From: Maricaulaceae bacterium
GTDB taxonomy: Bacteria; Pseudomonadota; Alphaproteobacteria; Caulobacterales; Maricaulaceae
Direction of reading: 5' to 3'
Length of the DNA stretch: 64,000 bases
Assembly (NCBI GenBank): GCA_026126205.1
Contig: JAHCJP010000001.1
Location: forward strand, 744,001-808,000
Part shown: piece after piece, positions 1 through 9,996 of the stretch
How the letters are laid out: every line of letters starts with the position of its first letter
Position numbering within the stretch: position 1 is the first letter of the stretch
Translations under genes and position numbers: made by a program
The notes under the pieces: model-generated
Seen by the model: the letters and a program-made list of their open reading frames with translations, nothing else
Told to the model about the DNA's origin: nothing
Databases searched by the model: none

Positions 1-213
1 CGCCGCTGAATAGACCGTATGGCCGATGCGGTTCGCCGGCACGGCGAGGAAATACTCGAACAGGGCGATGAACCAGGAGATGAAGATCACCGCCAGCAGC
101 GGCGCGGCGCGGTGTTTCAGATGGCCGTACCAGGCCAGCGTCATGAAGATGTTGGAGGCGACCAGCATCAGCACCGGCGCCACCCAGGGCGTCCATCCAG
201 GCAGGGCGAACAT
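1..213 (-). CDS. DMT family protein, DUF486 (partial, N-terminal part)
   Basis: This is the first 71 residues of a small membrane protein whose 3' end lies beyond the left edge. It starts MFALPGWTPW, has a hydrophobic segment followed by the family pattern TLAWYGHLK, a second hydrophobic segment, and the ending EYFLAVPANRIGHTVYSAA. These motifs are typical of DUF486, a family of about 115 residues with four predicted membrane spans, distantly related to small drug/metabolite transporters. The substrate is unknown. The gene is divergent from the glycosylase gene to its right. The identification rests on recalled family motifs and is fairly secure despite truncation. Confidence 0.8.
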   Translation of the reverse strand, partial: MFALPGWTPWVAPVLMLVASNIFMTLAWYGHLKHRAAPLLAVIFISWFIALFEYFLAVPANRIGHTVYSAA

Positions 214-331
214 GCGCGAAACTCCATCCGGGTTTTCGCGCGCTATCGCGCCGGGCGGCGTTTCGCGCAAGCGGGATTTTACCGGCGCGGTGCGCGCGCT
301 AGACTGGCCGCCGCAAGCGCGGGAGGCGGCG

Positions 332-1000
332 ATGCGCGACTTTCAGGCGATTTTCGATCTGGCGGCGCAGCATCATGGCGGCGCCGCGGCGGTGGAGGCG
401 AAGCTGCCGGCGCCGAAAACCCCCGCCGAACTGCGCGCCGACCCCGACGACCGCTGGCTGTCGCGCATGACGCAGGCGGTGTTCCAGTCCGGCTTTTCGT
501 GGAAGGTGATCGAGGCGAAATGGCCGGGGTTCGAGGCCGCCTTCGACGGTTTCGACCCGCGCCGGGTGGCGATGTATTCCGACGACGACATCGCCCGCCT
601 GCTCGGCGACGCGCGCATCGTGCGCAACGGCATCAAGATCGCCGCCACGGTGAAGAACGCCCAGTTCGTCTGCGACATGGCGGACGAACATGGCTCGTTC
701 GGCGGCTTCCTGGCCGGCTGGCCGCCCGCGGACCAGGCCGGGCTGATGGAGCTGTTCAAGACCCGCGCCTCGCACCTGTCCGGCTCGGCCGGGCAGTATT
801 TCCTGCGCTTTTCGGGCTGGGACGCCTTCATCCTGTCGAAGGACGTCGTCAAGGCGCTGGCGCGCGAGGGCGTCATCGACGGCCCGCCGGGATCGAAAAA
901 GGCGATGGCGGCGGTTCAGACCGCCTTCGCGCGATGGTCGAAGCAATCCGGCCACCCGCAGGCCGCGATCAGCCGCATCCTGGCGATGAGCGTGGGGTAG
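332..1000 (+). CDS. Tag-like DNA-3-methyladenine glycosylase family protein
   Basis: A 222-residue protein of the methyladenine glycosylase I (Tag) superfamily, which removes alkylated bases in base-excision repair. Recognisable segments are QSGFSWKVIEAKWPGF, the FDGFDP stretch and the helical IVRNGIKI region, which match the helix-hairpin-helix fold. The N-terminal Cys and C-terminal His zinc-snap residues of E. coli Tag are not seen, so this is a divergent branch and its substrate may differ. The ATG at 332 is chosen because GGGAGG lies just upstream (321-326); the reading frame is open further upstream but without a ribosome site. It appears monocistronic. Confidence 0.75.
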   Translation: MRDFQAIFDLAAQHHGGAAAVEAKLPAPKTPAELRADPDDRWLSRMTQAVFQSGFSWKVIEAKWPGFEAAFDGFDPRRVAMYSDDDIARLLGDARIVRNGIKIAATVKNAQFVCDMADEHGSFGGFLAGWPPADQAGLMELFKTRASHLSGSAGQYFLRFSGWDAFILSKDVVKALAREGVIDGPPGSKKAMAAVQTAFARWSKQSGHPQAAISRILAMSVG

Positions 1001-1010
1001 GCGCGCTCAA

Positions 1011-1143
1011 CCCTTCCCCTCGTCCTTCGTGGCTCGCCGCCTTTGGCAGCTCGCACCTCAGGATGAGGGTTAAGGTATTGAATCAACAAACCCCCTCACC
1101 CTGAGGAGTCCCGGCCGTCAGGCCGGGCCACGAAGGGCGAGGG
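1011..1143. repeat. Dispersed intergenic palindromic repeat, inverted pair
   Basis: Two copies of one element face each other between the glycosylase gene and fumC. The right copy (1091-1143) reads CCTCACCCTGAGGAGTCCC, followed by a GGCC-rich hairpin and CACGAAGGGCGAGGG. The left copy (1011-1070) is a diverged reverse complement. A third, close copy lies at 8600-8651. Such REP-like elements with the core CCTGAGGAGCC are common between genes in alphaproteobacteria. As a large hairpin it may also end transcripts of the two convergent genes. Confidence 0.75.
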
Positions 1144-1174
1144 TTCCAGACCGCCGCGCCCTAAACGCAGCCCC

Positions 1175-2569
1175 CTATTTCGGCTTGATCATGGTTTCGG
1201 GGCGGACGATGGCGTCGAACTCCGCCGCGGTGACAAAGCCGCCCTTCACCGCCTCTTCCTTAAGCGTCGTGCCGTTCTTGTGCGCCAGCTTGGCGACCTT
1301 GGCGGCGTTGTCGTAACCGATCTTCGGGGCCAGCGCCGTGACCAGCATCAGCGAGCGGTTCATCAGCTCGGTGATGTGGTGTTCGTTGGCCTTGATGCCG
1401 TCGACGCAGTTCTTGCGGAAGCTGTCGCAGGCGTCGGCCAGCAGGCGGATCGACTGCAGCATCGCGTCGGCCATCACCGGCTTGAACACGTTCAGCTCGA
1501 AATGCCCCTGGCTGCCGGCCACCGTGATCGCGGCGTGATTGCCCATCACCCGCGCGCAGACCATGGTCAGCGCCTCGCACTGCGTCGGGTTCACCTTGCC
1601 GGGCATGATGGACGAGCCGGGCTCGTTCTCGGGCAGGCTCAGCTCGCCGAAGCCGCAGCGCGGGCCGGAGCCGAGCAGGCGGATGTCATTGGCGATCTTG
1701 AACAGCGACGCGGCCAGCGTGTTCAGCGCGCCGTGGGCGTAGACATAGGCGTCATGCGCGGCCAGCGCCTCGAACTTGTTGGGCGCGGCGCGGAAAGGCA
1801 GCTTGGTGTACTGCGCCACCTGCATGGCGAAGCGCTCGTCGAAGCCCTTGCGGGCGTTGATGCCGGTGCCCACCGCCGTGCCGCCCTGCGCCAGCTCGTA
1901 AAGATAGGCCAGCCCTTCATTGACGCGCTTCTGGCCGTAGGTGAGCTGCGCGGCGTAGCCCGAAAACTCCTGCCCCAGCGTCAGCGGCGTCGCGTCCTGC
2001 AGATGGGTGCGGCCGATCTTGATAATGTCCTTGAACGCTTCGGCCTTGCCGTTCAGCGCCCCGTTCAGGGCCTGCAGGGCGGGCAGCAGCCGGTGGACGA
2101 TCTCCTCCGCCGCCGCGATGTGCATGGCGGTTGGAAAGGTGTCGTTGGACGACTGCGACATGTTCACATGGTCGTTCGGATGCACCGGGTCTTTCGAACC
2201 GACGACGCCGCCGAGAATCTGGATCGCCCGGTTCGCCACCACCTCGTTAGCGTTCATGTTCGACTGGGTGCCGGATCCGGTCTGCCAGACCGACAGCGGG
2301 AAGTGATCGTCCAGCTTGCCTTCGGCCACTTCCCGCGCCGCCTGTTCGATGGCCTTGCCGAGGCGTTCGTCCAGGTCGCCCTGGGCCATGTTGACGCGCG
2401 CGGCGCACATCTTGATCACGCCCAGCGCCCGGACCAGCGGTTTGGGCATCCGCTCCGTCCCGATGGCGAAATTGATCAGCGACCGTGCGGTCTGCGCGCC
2501 GTAAAGGCGGTCGTTCGGAACCTCGAGGGGGCCGAAGGTGTCGGTTTCGGTGCGGGTTTCGCGCGTCAA
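1175..2569 (-). CDS. fumC: Class II fumarate hydratase
   Basis: A 464-residue iron-independent fumarase, interconverting fumarate and malate in the TCA cycle in the cytoplasm. The aspartase/fumarase signature [13 protein letters not shown] is intact, as are the substrate-binding stretches [28 protein letters not shown] and [13 protein letters not shown], and the length is normal for FumC. The start is a TTG at 2569 preceded by a strong AGGAGG ribosome site; no in-frame ATG fits the conserved N-terminus better. It is convergent with the glycosylase gene and divergent from the RusA-like gene. Confidence 0.97.
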   Translation of the reverse strand: MTRETRTETDTFGPLEVPNDRLYGAQTARSLINFAIGTERMPKPLVRALGVIKMCAARVNMAQGDLDERLGKAIEQAAREVAEGKLDDHFPLSVWQTGSGTQSNMNANEVVANRAIQILGGVVGSKDPVHPNDHVNMSQSSNDTFPTAMHIAAAEEIVHRLLPALQALNGALNGKAEAFKDIIKIGRTHLQDATPLTLGQEFSGYAAQLTYGQKRVNEGLAYLYELAQGGTAVGTGINARKGFDERFAMQVAQYTKLPFRAAPNKFEALAAHDAYVYAHGALNTLAASLFKIANDIRLLGSGPRCGFGELSLPENEPGSSIMPGKVNPTQCEALTMVCARVMGNHAAITVAGSQGHFELNVFKPVMADAMLQSIRLLADACDSFRKNCVDGIKANEHHITELMNRSLMLVTALAPKIGYDNAAKVAKLAHKNGTTLKEEAVKGGFVTAAEFDAIVRPETMIKPK

Positions 2570-2714
2570 GGGAGCCTCCTTGCCGCCGGCTGTCGCGGCG
2601 GCGGACTATCGCAGCATTCGATTCGCCGGAAAAGCATCCGGGGTGTAGCATCCGCCGCCGATGGATCAAGACGGCGGACTGGTTTGGGCGGGACGGGGGC
2701 GCGTGCAGGCGGCC

Positions 2715-3044
2715 ATGAGCGAAGACAGTTTGCATCTGCGGGTGGACGCGCTGACCTCGCAGTCGCGGCGTTTCAAGCTGCTGATCGGCGAGTTCTTCCG
2801 CACCGAGTTCCGGCGCATCCGCCCGAAATGGGGCCCCTACCGCGTCGAGATCGTCATCGAACGCACGCCGAACAGCCCGAAGCACGATGTCGACAATGTC
2901 GCGAAGGCGGTGCTGGACGCGTTGTCCGGCGTGGTGTTCCACGACGACAGCCAGGTCGAGATTCTGCATGTCGAGAAACGCGACGGAGAGCGCGCCCGCG
3001 TGCGCGTCACCGCCGCGCCGCTGAAAACCCCCGAAGCGGCGTGA
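2715..3044 (+). CDS. RusA-family crossover junction endodeoxyribonuclease-like protein
   Basis: A protein of about 109 residues with the RusA signature: DVDNVAKAVLDALSGV followed by FHDDSQV, then a strand of the type ILHVEKRDG. RusA enzymes resolve Holliday junctions using clustered aspartates, and the acidic residues of DVDN and DDSQ are all present. The ATG at 2715 places the first beta strand (LHLRVDAL) near the N-terminus as expected; an upstream in-frame ATG at 2661 would add 18 residues with no family match. In phages RusA is a recombination gene; here no other phage gene is near, so a resident chromosomal copy is likely. Confidence 0.75.
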   Translation: MSEDSLHLRVDALTSQSRRFKLLIGEFFRTEFRRIRPKWGPYRVEIVIERTPNSPKHDVDNVAKAVLDALSGVVFHDDSQVEILHVEKRDGERARVRVTAAPLKTPEAA

Positions 3045-3060
3045 ACCCCCACGTTATCGT

Positions 3061-3078
3061 GATCCGTCTCACCGGATC
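3061..3078. repeat. Short inverted repeat upstream of the DoxX gene
   Basis: GATCCG-N6-CGGATC lies between the RusA-like gene and the DoxX gene. It could be a small hairpin ending the upstream transcript or a protein-binding site for the downstream promoter. No T-run follows, so the role is uncertain. Confidence 0.35.
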
Positions 3079-3139
3079 GTAACGGGCGGCGGGCGGCCGC
3101 CGCCGCTAGCCTGCCCGAAACGCGCGGGAGGGCGAACGC

Positions 3140-3559
3140 ATGAACAAGTTTCTTTTCCTCAATGGGCTGGCGCGCCATGGCGATCTCAGCCTGCTGGCCC
3201 TGCGGCTGCTGACCGGCGCCTTCCTGATGTGGGAGACGCAGGACAACATCCTCAGCGCCGAACGCATGGCCGAGTTCGAACGTTTCCTGGGCCATCACGG
3301 CTTCATGGCGCCGGAGCTGATGGCCCCGCTGTCGGTCTACGCCCAGTTCATCTGCGGCGCGCTGTTCGCGCTCGGCCTGCTGATCCGCTGGGCCGGCTGG
3401 GTGATGGTGTTCAACTTCGTAGTCGCCATCGCCATGGTGCACTGGGGGCAGGATTTCCGCGGCTGGTGGCCGGCGATCGTGCTGGTGTTCATCAGCCTGC
3501 ATTTCGCTGTGCAGGGCGGCGGCCGCTGGTCGCTGGAGCGGGCGCTGGCGAATCCCTAA
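3140..3559 (+). CDS. DoxX family membrane protein
   Basis: A 139-residue inner-membrane protein with four predicted hydrophobic helices. The first carries LALRLLTGAFLMWETQDNI, and later ones FICGALFALGLLIR and WVMVFNFVVAIAMVH. This layout is that of the DoxX/SURF4-like family, small four-helix proteins of mostly unknown function, some linked to quinone or thiol redox chemistry. GGAGGG precedes the ATG. The 3' end overlaps the convergent Rieske gene by four bases. Confidence 0.8.
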   Translation: MNKFLFLNGLARHGDLSLLALRLLTGAFLMWETQDNILSAERMAEFERFLGHHGFMAPELMAPLSVYAQFICGALFALGLLIRWAGWVMVFNFVVAIAMVHWGQDFRGWWPAIVLVFISLHFAVQGGGRWSLERALANP

Positions 3560-4641
3560 CTCCGCCAGCGCAGGGTGACCGGCTGCACCGGATTGGCGAA
3601 GGCGCGCCCCTCGGCGCGGCTGGCGGCCCATTCCTTCTTCAGGCGCTGATACCAGATCGCCTGCATGTCGGCGTCGGGGATCAGCATCAGGTTCGGGTCG
3701 TGCTTCAGGCCCTGCTGCTGCAGGTCGACCATCGACCCGTCCTGGTCGAGGAACGCCTTGCCGCCCAGCCAGGCGAAGGGCCAGATCAGGCTGAGAATGG
3801 GCGCATCCCAGAAGAACACCTGGGTGATCTCGGTGGTCTGCGCGTCCAGCGGCGTCACCGCCGTGAAGCCCAGCACGGTGTGGCGGGCGTTGCGGATCGT
3901 CTCGGTGCGCACGCCGGGAAGGCGGAAGACGATCTCGGTGGTCGGCGCGCCGCCCAGCAGGCGATAGGCGTAGCTGTTGGACGACGGCTTGTGTTCGGCC
4001 ATGGCGAAGCCGTATTCGCGCGGCTCGAACGCCTTGGCCTTGTCGTGCAGGGAATGGGCGCTGCGCCACCACCACTGCCGGTGCACGAACGGACCGTGGG
4101 CCGGGTCCATCAGGCCGACGACGGCGTGATCGACATGGCAGTCGAATATCCGCTTCAGCACCAGTTTCGGCTGGTCGCCGGTCTTCTCCTGCGCCGCGAA
4201 GCGCGGCGGGGCGTGGTCCGGCTCGCCCGTAAAACGCGGATCGGCCGGGATGAAGGCCCAGACCAGGCCGCCCTGCTCCACCGCCGGATAGCGGCGCGCG
4301 CGGATGCGCGAGGCCTCGAAATCCTGGCCCTGCACCAGCGAGGGGATGTGCGCGCACACGCCGTCGCGGGCGCGGAAACGCCAGCCGTGATAGGGGCATT
4401 CCACGGTCGCGGCGCCGTCATGGTCCAGCATCCGCCCGGCCGACAACGGCGCGGCGCGATGCGGGCAGATGTCGCGCAGGGCGAACGGCGCCCCGGTCTC
4501 GTCGCGGCCGAGCACCAGCGGTTCGCCCGCGATGCTGCGATGGACCAGCCCGCCGGCGCGGATGTCGCGCGACAGGCCGGCGAAATACCAGCAATCGCGC
4601 AGCAGGCCGTCGTCTTCACGGGTTTCGGTCTTGCTCCCCAT
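3556..4641 (-). CDS. Rieske [2Fe-2S] non-heme iron oxygenase, aromatic ring-hydroxylating type
   Basis: A 361-residue oxygenase alpha-subunit-like protein. The N-terminal Rieske domain has CPHR (C59, H61) and CPYHGW (C82, H85) as cluster ligands. The catalytic domain carries HVDHAVVGLMDPAHGPFVH, where the histidines after DH and PAHG are likely mononuclear iron ligands. Relatives include vanillate O-demethylase and choline or phthalate oxygenases; no reductase, ferredoxin or substrate-specific partner is encoded nearby, so the substrate cannot be named. GGAGCAGG lies before the ATG. The gene may be co-transcribed with the EamA gene upstream, which ends on the same strand nine bases away. Confidence 0.9.
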   Translation of the reverse strand: MGSKTETREDDGLLRDCWYFAGLSRDIRAGGLVHRSIAGEPLVLGRDETGAPFALRDICPHRAAPLSAGRMLDHDGAATVECPYHGWRFRARDGVCAHIPSLVQGQDFEASRIRARRYPAVEQGGLVWAFIPADPRFTGEPDHAPPRFAAQEKTGDQPKLVLKRIFDCHVDHAVVGLMDPAHGPFVHRQWWWRSAHSLHDKAKAFEPREYGFAMAEHKPSSNSYAYRLLGGAPTTEIVFRLPGVRTETIRNARHTVLGFTAVTPLDAQTTEITQVFFWDAPILSLIWPFAWLGGKAFLDQDGSMVDLQQQGLKHDPNLMLIPDADMQAIWYQRLKKEWAASRAEGRAFANPVQPVTLRWRS

Positions 4642-4650
4642 GCCTGCTCC

Positions 4651-5565
4651 CTAGCGCGAAGGCGGCGTTTTGCCCAGCGGCCGGGTTGACGCAGCGCCGC
4701 TGCGCCGCGCCATCCACACCCCGGCCAGCACCAGCGCCGCGCCGAGGAACTGGATGGGAACCAGCGTCTCACCGAACATCAGCCAGCCGGCGATGGCGGC
4801 GACGACCGACTGGATCAGGATGACGACCGAGGCCAGCGCGGCGGGAACCCGCCCCAGCCCGAAGGCGAGGCCGCCCTGGCCGAACACATGCACGCCCAGG
4901 CCCAGCAGCAGCAACGGAATCCATCCCGCCGCCGTGGCGGGCAGCAGGTCTTCGCCAAAGGCCAGCGTGATGACCAGCGCCGCCGGCGCCGCGCAGGCCG
5001 TGGACCACAGCATCACCGAGGCGGTCGACCCGCCCTTGCGCGCCGCGCGGATGGCGAGGATGTAGGCCCCGTACCACAGCGCCGTGATCGCCGACAGCGC
5101 GTCGCCAGGCAGGCGCTCGGGCGCGATCTCGATATTCGCCCCGGCCAGGATCGCCGCGCCGGAAATCGCCACCCCGGCGGCGAGGATGAAGGCGCGCGTC
5201 AGCCGCTCCTTGAAGATCAGCCAGGCGCCGACGGCGACGACGACGGGGGTGAGATTGGCCAGCAGGGTGGCGTTCGCCGCCGTGGTGATGCGGATGCCGG
5301 CGTGCCAGAAGGCCAGATCCCCGGCGAACAGCAGGCCCGCCAGCGCGAACAGCCGCCAGTCGCCCTTGCCGCCGCCATTGCCGCCCGTGGCCAGGACCCG
5401 CCACAGCAGCAGGCCGGGCAGCGCCAGCGTCAGCCGCCAGAAGGCCGTGGCCTGCGGCCCCAGCTCCGACAGCTTGACCAGCGGCGCGGCGAAGCCCAGC
5501 GCCGCCGCGCCCAGCACCAGGGCGATCAGCCCCAGCGTCATGGATTTTCGTTCGGAATCGCTCAC
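4651..5565 (-). CDS. EamA/DMT family transporter
   Basis: An inner-membrane transporter of about 304 residues with ten predicted helices in two EamA repeats. The first repeat begins LIALVLGAAALGFAAPLVKLSELG and the second ends WLMFGETLVPIQFLGAALVLAGVWMARR, the typical EamA signature around G-E-x-L. Such proteins export metabolites or amino acids, but the substrate is unknown. A GTG at 5565 (VSDSERKSMTLG) is preferred because GAGGG precedes it; the ATG at 5541 has no visible ribosome site. It is divergent from the aminopeptidase P gene. Confidence 0.88.
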   Translation of the reverse strand: MSDSERKSMTLGLIALVLGAAALGFAAPLVKLSELGPQATAFWRLTLALPGLLLWRVLATGGNGGGKGDWRLFALAGLLFAGDLAFWHAGIRITTAANATLLANLTPVVVAVGAWLIFKERLTRAFILAAGVAISGAAILAGANIEIAPERLPGDALSAITALWYGAYILAIRAARKGGSTASVMLWSTACAAPAALVITLAFGEDLLPATAAGWIPLLLLGLGVHVFGQGGLAFGLGRVPAALASVVILIQSVVAAIAGWLMFGETLVPIQFLGAALVLAGVWMARRSGAASTRPLGKTPPSR

Positions 5566-5679
5566 CCGCCGCCCTCGCCGGCCCCGTATGCGACTAGGCA
5601 TATCGCCGCGCGCCGCGCAAGCGGGGCCGCCCCTGCAAGCCGCTTTGACCGCCGCGCGGGCGCGGAGTAGCGTCGGCGC

Positions 5680-7518
5680 ATGACCAGACACGCGCCGCAA
5701 TCCTTCGACGTCAAGGGCGGGCCGGAGCACGGCCGCGCCCATCTGCCGCTGATCCGCGCCGGGCTGAAACAGGCCGGGCTGGACGGATTCATCGTCCCGC
5801 ACGAGGACGAATATAACAACGAATACCTGCCTGACCGGGCCGAGCGCCTGGCCTGGGCCACCGGCTTCACCGGCAGCGCCGGGGCCGCGGTGATCCTGTC
5901 CGGCAAGGCCGCGGTGTTCGCCGACGGGCGCTATACCGAACAGGTGCGCGAACAGGTGGACGCGAAACTGTTCGAGATCTGCGGCCTGCCCGATCCCGGC
6001 CCGGCGAAATGGCTGGAGGACAACGCCCCGAAGGGTGCGCGCATCGGCTATGACCCGCGCCTGCACACGCCGGACGCGCTGGCGCGCTTCCACGCCGCCG
6101 CGGACAAGGCCGGGGCGGCGCTGGTGGCGGTGGAGACCAATCCCATCGACGCCGCCTGGGCCGACCAGCCGCCGCCGCCAATGGCGCGGGCGGTCCCGCA
6201 CCCGGTCGAATACGCCGGCGAGGGGCATGGCCCCAAGCGCACGCGCATCGGCGCGGCGATCGCCAAAGACGGCGCCGAGGCCGTGGCGGTCACCGACCCG
6301 GCCTCCATCGCCTGGCTGTTCAACATTCGCGGCGGCGACGTGCGCCGCAGCCCGCTGGCCCTGTCGGCGGCGATCCTGAACGCCGACGGAACCGCCGCCC
6401 TGTTCATCGAACCGGCGAAGGTGGGCGACGACCTGCGCGCGCATCTGGGCAACGAGGTGGCGATCCGGCCCGAGGGCGAGTTCGCGCAAGGCCTGGCCGA
6501 GCTTTCCGGCAAGCGCGTGCGGGTGGACCCCGCCGCCAGCAGCGCCTGGGTGTTCGACCGGCTGGGCGAGGCCGGGGCCGAGATCGTGCGCGGGGCCGAT
6601 CCCTGCGCCCTGCCCCGTGCGGCCAAGAACCCGGTGGAGATCGAGGGCGCGCGCAAGGCGCATGTGCGCGACGGCGCGGCGGTGACGCGCTTCCTGCACT
6701 GGCTGGACACCGAGGCCCAGTCCGGCGAGATCGACGAGATCGAGGCGGCGGTGAAGCTGGAAAGCTTCCGCGCCGGGCTGGACAGCCTGCGCGACCTGTC
6801 TTTCGACACCATTTCCGGCGCCGGGCCGAACGGCGCCCTGCCGCATTACCGGGTCTCAACCGCGTCGAACCGCAAGCTGGCGCGCGGCACGCTGTACCTG
6901 GTCGATTCCGGCGGCCAGTACCCGGACGGCACGACCGACATCACCCGCACCGTGCCCATCGGCGAACCGACGGCGGAGATGAAGATACGCTTCACGCTGG
7001 TGCTGAAGGGCCATATCGCGCTGTCGCGCGTGCGCTTTCCGAAGGGCACGACGGGGGCGCAGCTGGATGCGCTGGCCCGCCTGCCGCTGTGGATGGCGGG
7101 GCTGGATTACGACCACGGCACCGGCCACGGGGTGGGCAGCTATCTCGGCGTCCATGAAGGGCCGCAGCGCATCGCCAAGGTGGGCAGCGCCGTGCCGCTG
7201 GAGCCGGGGATGATCCTGTCCAACGAGCCCGGCTATTACAAACCCGGCGAATACGGCATCCGGGTGGAGAATCTGCAGGTGGTCACCGCGCCGGCGCCGC
7301 TTCCCGGCGGCGAGCGCGAGATGATGGGGTTCGAGACCCTGACCCTGGCGCCCATTCACCGCGGGCTGGTCGACGACGCGCTGCTGACCGGCGAGGAACG
7401 CGAGTGGCTGGACGCCTATCACGCGCAGGTGCGCGCGAAGCTGGCCCCGCTGCTGGACGGCGAGACCCGCACCTGGCTGATCCGCGCCTGCGAGCCGCTG
7501 TACGGGGCGACGCCGTGA
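5680..7518 (+). CDS. pepP: Xaa-Pro aminopeptidase (aminopeptidase P family, M24)
   Basis: A 612-residue cytoplasmic metallopeptidase that removes an N-terminal residue preceding proline. Two creatinase-like N-terminal domains are followed by the pita-bread M24 domain and the C-terminal extension of the long aminopeptidase P1 type. Metal ligands are recognisable in order: LVDSGGQY (Asp), GTTDITRT (Asp), GTGHGVG (His), SNEPGYY (Glu) and IRVENL (Glu). The length matches the eukaryote-like XPNPEP1 form rather than the 440-residue E. coli PepP. It heads a three-gene operon with two lipoprotein genes; the next ATG overlaps its TGA. Confidence 0.93.
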   Translation: MTRHAPQSFDVKGGPEHGRAHLPLIRAGLKQAGLDGFIVPHEDEYNNEYLPDRAERLAWATGFTGSAGAAVILSGKAAVFADGRYTEQVREQVDAKLFEICGLPDPGPAKWLEDNAPKGARIGYDPRLHTPDALARFHAAADKAGAALVAVETNPIDAAWADQPPPPMARAVPHPVEYAGEGHGPKRTRIGAAIAKDGAEAVAVTDPASIAWLFNIRGGDVRRSPLALSAAILNADGTAALFIEPAKVGDDLRAHLGNEVAIRPEGEFAQGLAELSGKRVRVDPAASSAWVFDRLGEAGAEIVRGADPCALPRAAKNPVEIEGARKAHVRDGAAVTRFLHWLDTEAQSGEIDEIEAAVKLESFRAGLDSLRDLSFDTISGAGPNGALPHYRVSTASNRKLARGTLYLVDSGGQYPDGTTDITRTVPIGEPTAEMKIRFTLVLKGHIALSRVRFPKGTTGAQLDALARLPLWMAGLDYDHGTGHGVGSYLGVHEGPQRIAKVGSAVPLEPGMILSNEPGYYKPGEYGIRVENLQVVTAPAPLPGGEREMMGFETLTLAPIHRGLVDDALLTGEEREWLDAYHAQVRAKLAPLLDGETRTWLIRACEPLYGATP

Positions 7519-8057
7519 TGCGGTTTCTGGCGGTCCTGCTGGGCGCCGTCTGGCTGACGGCCTGTTTCGCGTCGCAGAACCCGCTGATCAGCGAGGCCGA
7601 GGCGGTGTTCCCGATCGAGCCGGGCGTCTATGCGCGGCTGGAGCCGGACGAGGACGCGGCCGGAAACCCGGTCAGCCGCGAGGTGTGGCGCGGCGCGCTG
7701 CGGCTGGAGAACGGCGTCTATGACATCGACGACCCGGACAGCGATTTCACCGCCATGCGCATCGCGCGCCTGCATGACGGCGCCTTCATCGCCCAGACCC
7801 CGCTGAACAACGACGCCGGCTGGATCTATCTGCTGCTCTACGTCTATCCGAACGGCGATTTCGGCCTGGTGCTGCCCGATTGCAGCTTGCTGGGCGAGGA
7901 AGAGGTCGCCGGGCTGGGCCTTGCCCGCGACGGCATGGGCCTGTGCGAGACCGAGGACGCCGCGGCGATGCGCGAGGCGGTGATGCTGGCCGAGCGCCGC
8001 GCCGCCGAAGGCGGAGAGCCGGTGGAATTCGCCAGCTTCTTCCGCCGCATCGAATGA
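7518..8057 (+). CDS. Predicted lipoprotein, paralogue of the next gene
   Basis: A 179-residue protein of unknown function. It begins MRFLAVLLGAVWLTAC, a lipoprotein signal with lipobox LTAC, so it should be anchored in a membrane facing the periplasm. After the Cys comes FASQNPLISEAEAVFPI, a start shared in outline with the next gene (FYSEEPLIERREADRVY). The rest is acidic beta-rich sequence with no recognisable motif. ATG overlaps the pepP stop (TGATG) and the gene ends in an ATGA overlap with its neighbour, so the three genes are translationally coupled. Confidence 0.75.
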   Translation: MRFLAVLLGAVWLTACFASQNPLISEAEAVFPIEPGVYARLEPDEDAAGNPVSREVWRGALRLENGVYDIDDPDSDFTAMRIARLHDGAFIAQTPLNNDAGWIYLLLYVYPNGDFGLVLPDCSLLGEEEVAGLGLARDGMGLCETEDAAAMREAVMLAERRAAEGGEPVEFASFFRRIE

Positions 8058-8593
8058 CCTTGCGCGCCGGCATAGCCGCGGCGCTGGCGCTGGGCCTGGC
8101 CGCCTGTTTCTACTCCGAAGAGCCGCTGATCGAGCGCCGGGAGGCGGACCGCGTCTACATGTCCGGCCATTACACCCACGCCCCCTACGACCCCGAAACC
8201 GGCGCGCAATGGGATACGCCCACCTGGGTGGGGCGCATCCTGTACCGCGGCCGGCGCTATGACTCGCCGCAGGAGAACTTCCCCCACCGGCGCGCGCGCC
8301 TGCACCGCCTGGGCGGCGACGTGTTCATCGCCGAGGTCCCGACGCCGGAGGGCGACCGCTGGATGTATGGCGTGGTGTTCCGCTATCCGCGCCAGCGCGC
8401 AGCCACCTATCACATCGCCGACTGCCACGCGCTGAACGAGGCCGCCCGCGCCGGACACGGCGTGACGCTGGACGAGGAAGGCTTCTGCCGCATCGAAAAC
8501 TTCGAGCAGTTGCAGGCGGTGATGCGCGCCTATCTGGAAGAGCACGCCGGCGAGGACCTGCGCATCGACGGCATCTACCGCCGCGAGCGGTGA
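8054..8593 (+). CDS. Predicted lipoprotein, paralogue of the previous gene
   Basis: A 179-residue predicted lipoprotein with signal MTLRAGIAAALALGLAAC. It has the same length as the preceding gene and shares an early pattern (C-F-x-S-x-x-PLI then an acidic stretch) plus a segment describing gene-wide beta strands (VFIAEVP versus AFIAQTP). The pair therefore looks like a tandem duplication that has diverged widely. Both contain two or more additional Cys near the C-terminus (DCHALNE, GFCRIEN). Function is unknown; the coupling to pepP is the only clue. Confidence 0.75.
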   Translation: MTLRAGIAAALALGLAACFYSEEPLIERREADRVYMSGHYTHAPYDPETGAQWDTPTWVGRILYRGRRYDSPQENFPHRRARLHRLGGDVFIAEVPTPEGDRWMYGVVFRYPRQRAATYHIADCHALNEAARAGHGVTLDEEGFCRIENFEQLQAVMRAYLEEHAGEDLRIDGIYRRER

Positions 8594-8599
8594 CGGGGG

Positions 8600-8651
8600 C
8601 CCTCATCCTGAGGAGCCCCGGCCTTTAGGCCGGGCCAGGAAGGACGAGGGG
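8600..8651. repeat. Dispersed palindromic intergenic repeat, single copy
   Basis: CCTCATCCTGAGGAGCCCC then a GGCC-TTTA-GGCC hairpin and AGGAAGGACGAGGG. It is the same element as the pair at 1011-1143. It lies directly after the pepP-lipoprotein operon and may act as its 3' hairpin. Confidence 0.8.
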
Positions 8652-8695
8652 AAAGCCCCGTTCCCGCGTCCGTCGCGGCGTGCTCTACTGCCGTC

Positions 8696-9919
<1,224 letters not shown>

Positions 9920-9996
9920 GGGTTTGATCGCCGCGCCATGCGCAGCGCCAACGAGCAGCGGCCCGCCTGTTTGGCGCTCTGCTGATTTTCCACCCC

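Noticed and set aside
1280-3082. Long open frame on the plus strand across fumC and the RusA-like gene
   Set aside because: Antisense shadow of fumC; long frames of this kind are usual in GC-rich DNA and the translation is Arg/Gly-rich with no domain.
2837-4399. Long minus-strand frame antisense to the DoxX gene and out of frame with the Rieske gene
   Set aside because: Protein is low-complexity Arg/Pro/Ala and overlaps two well-supported genes in wrong frames.
5566-6846. Upstream extension of the EamA reading frame through the aminopeptidase P gene
   Set aside because: Antisense to pepP; the transporter homology begins only near 5565, where a ribosome site is present.
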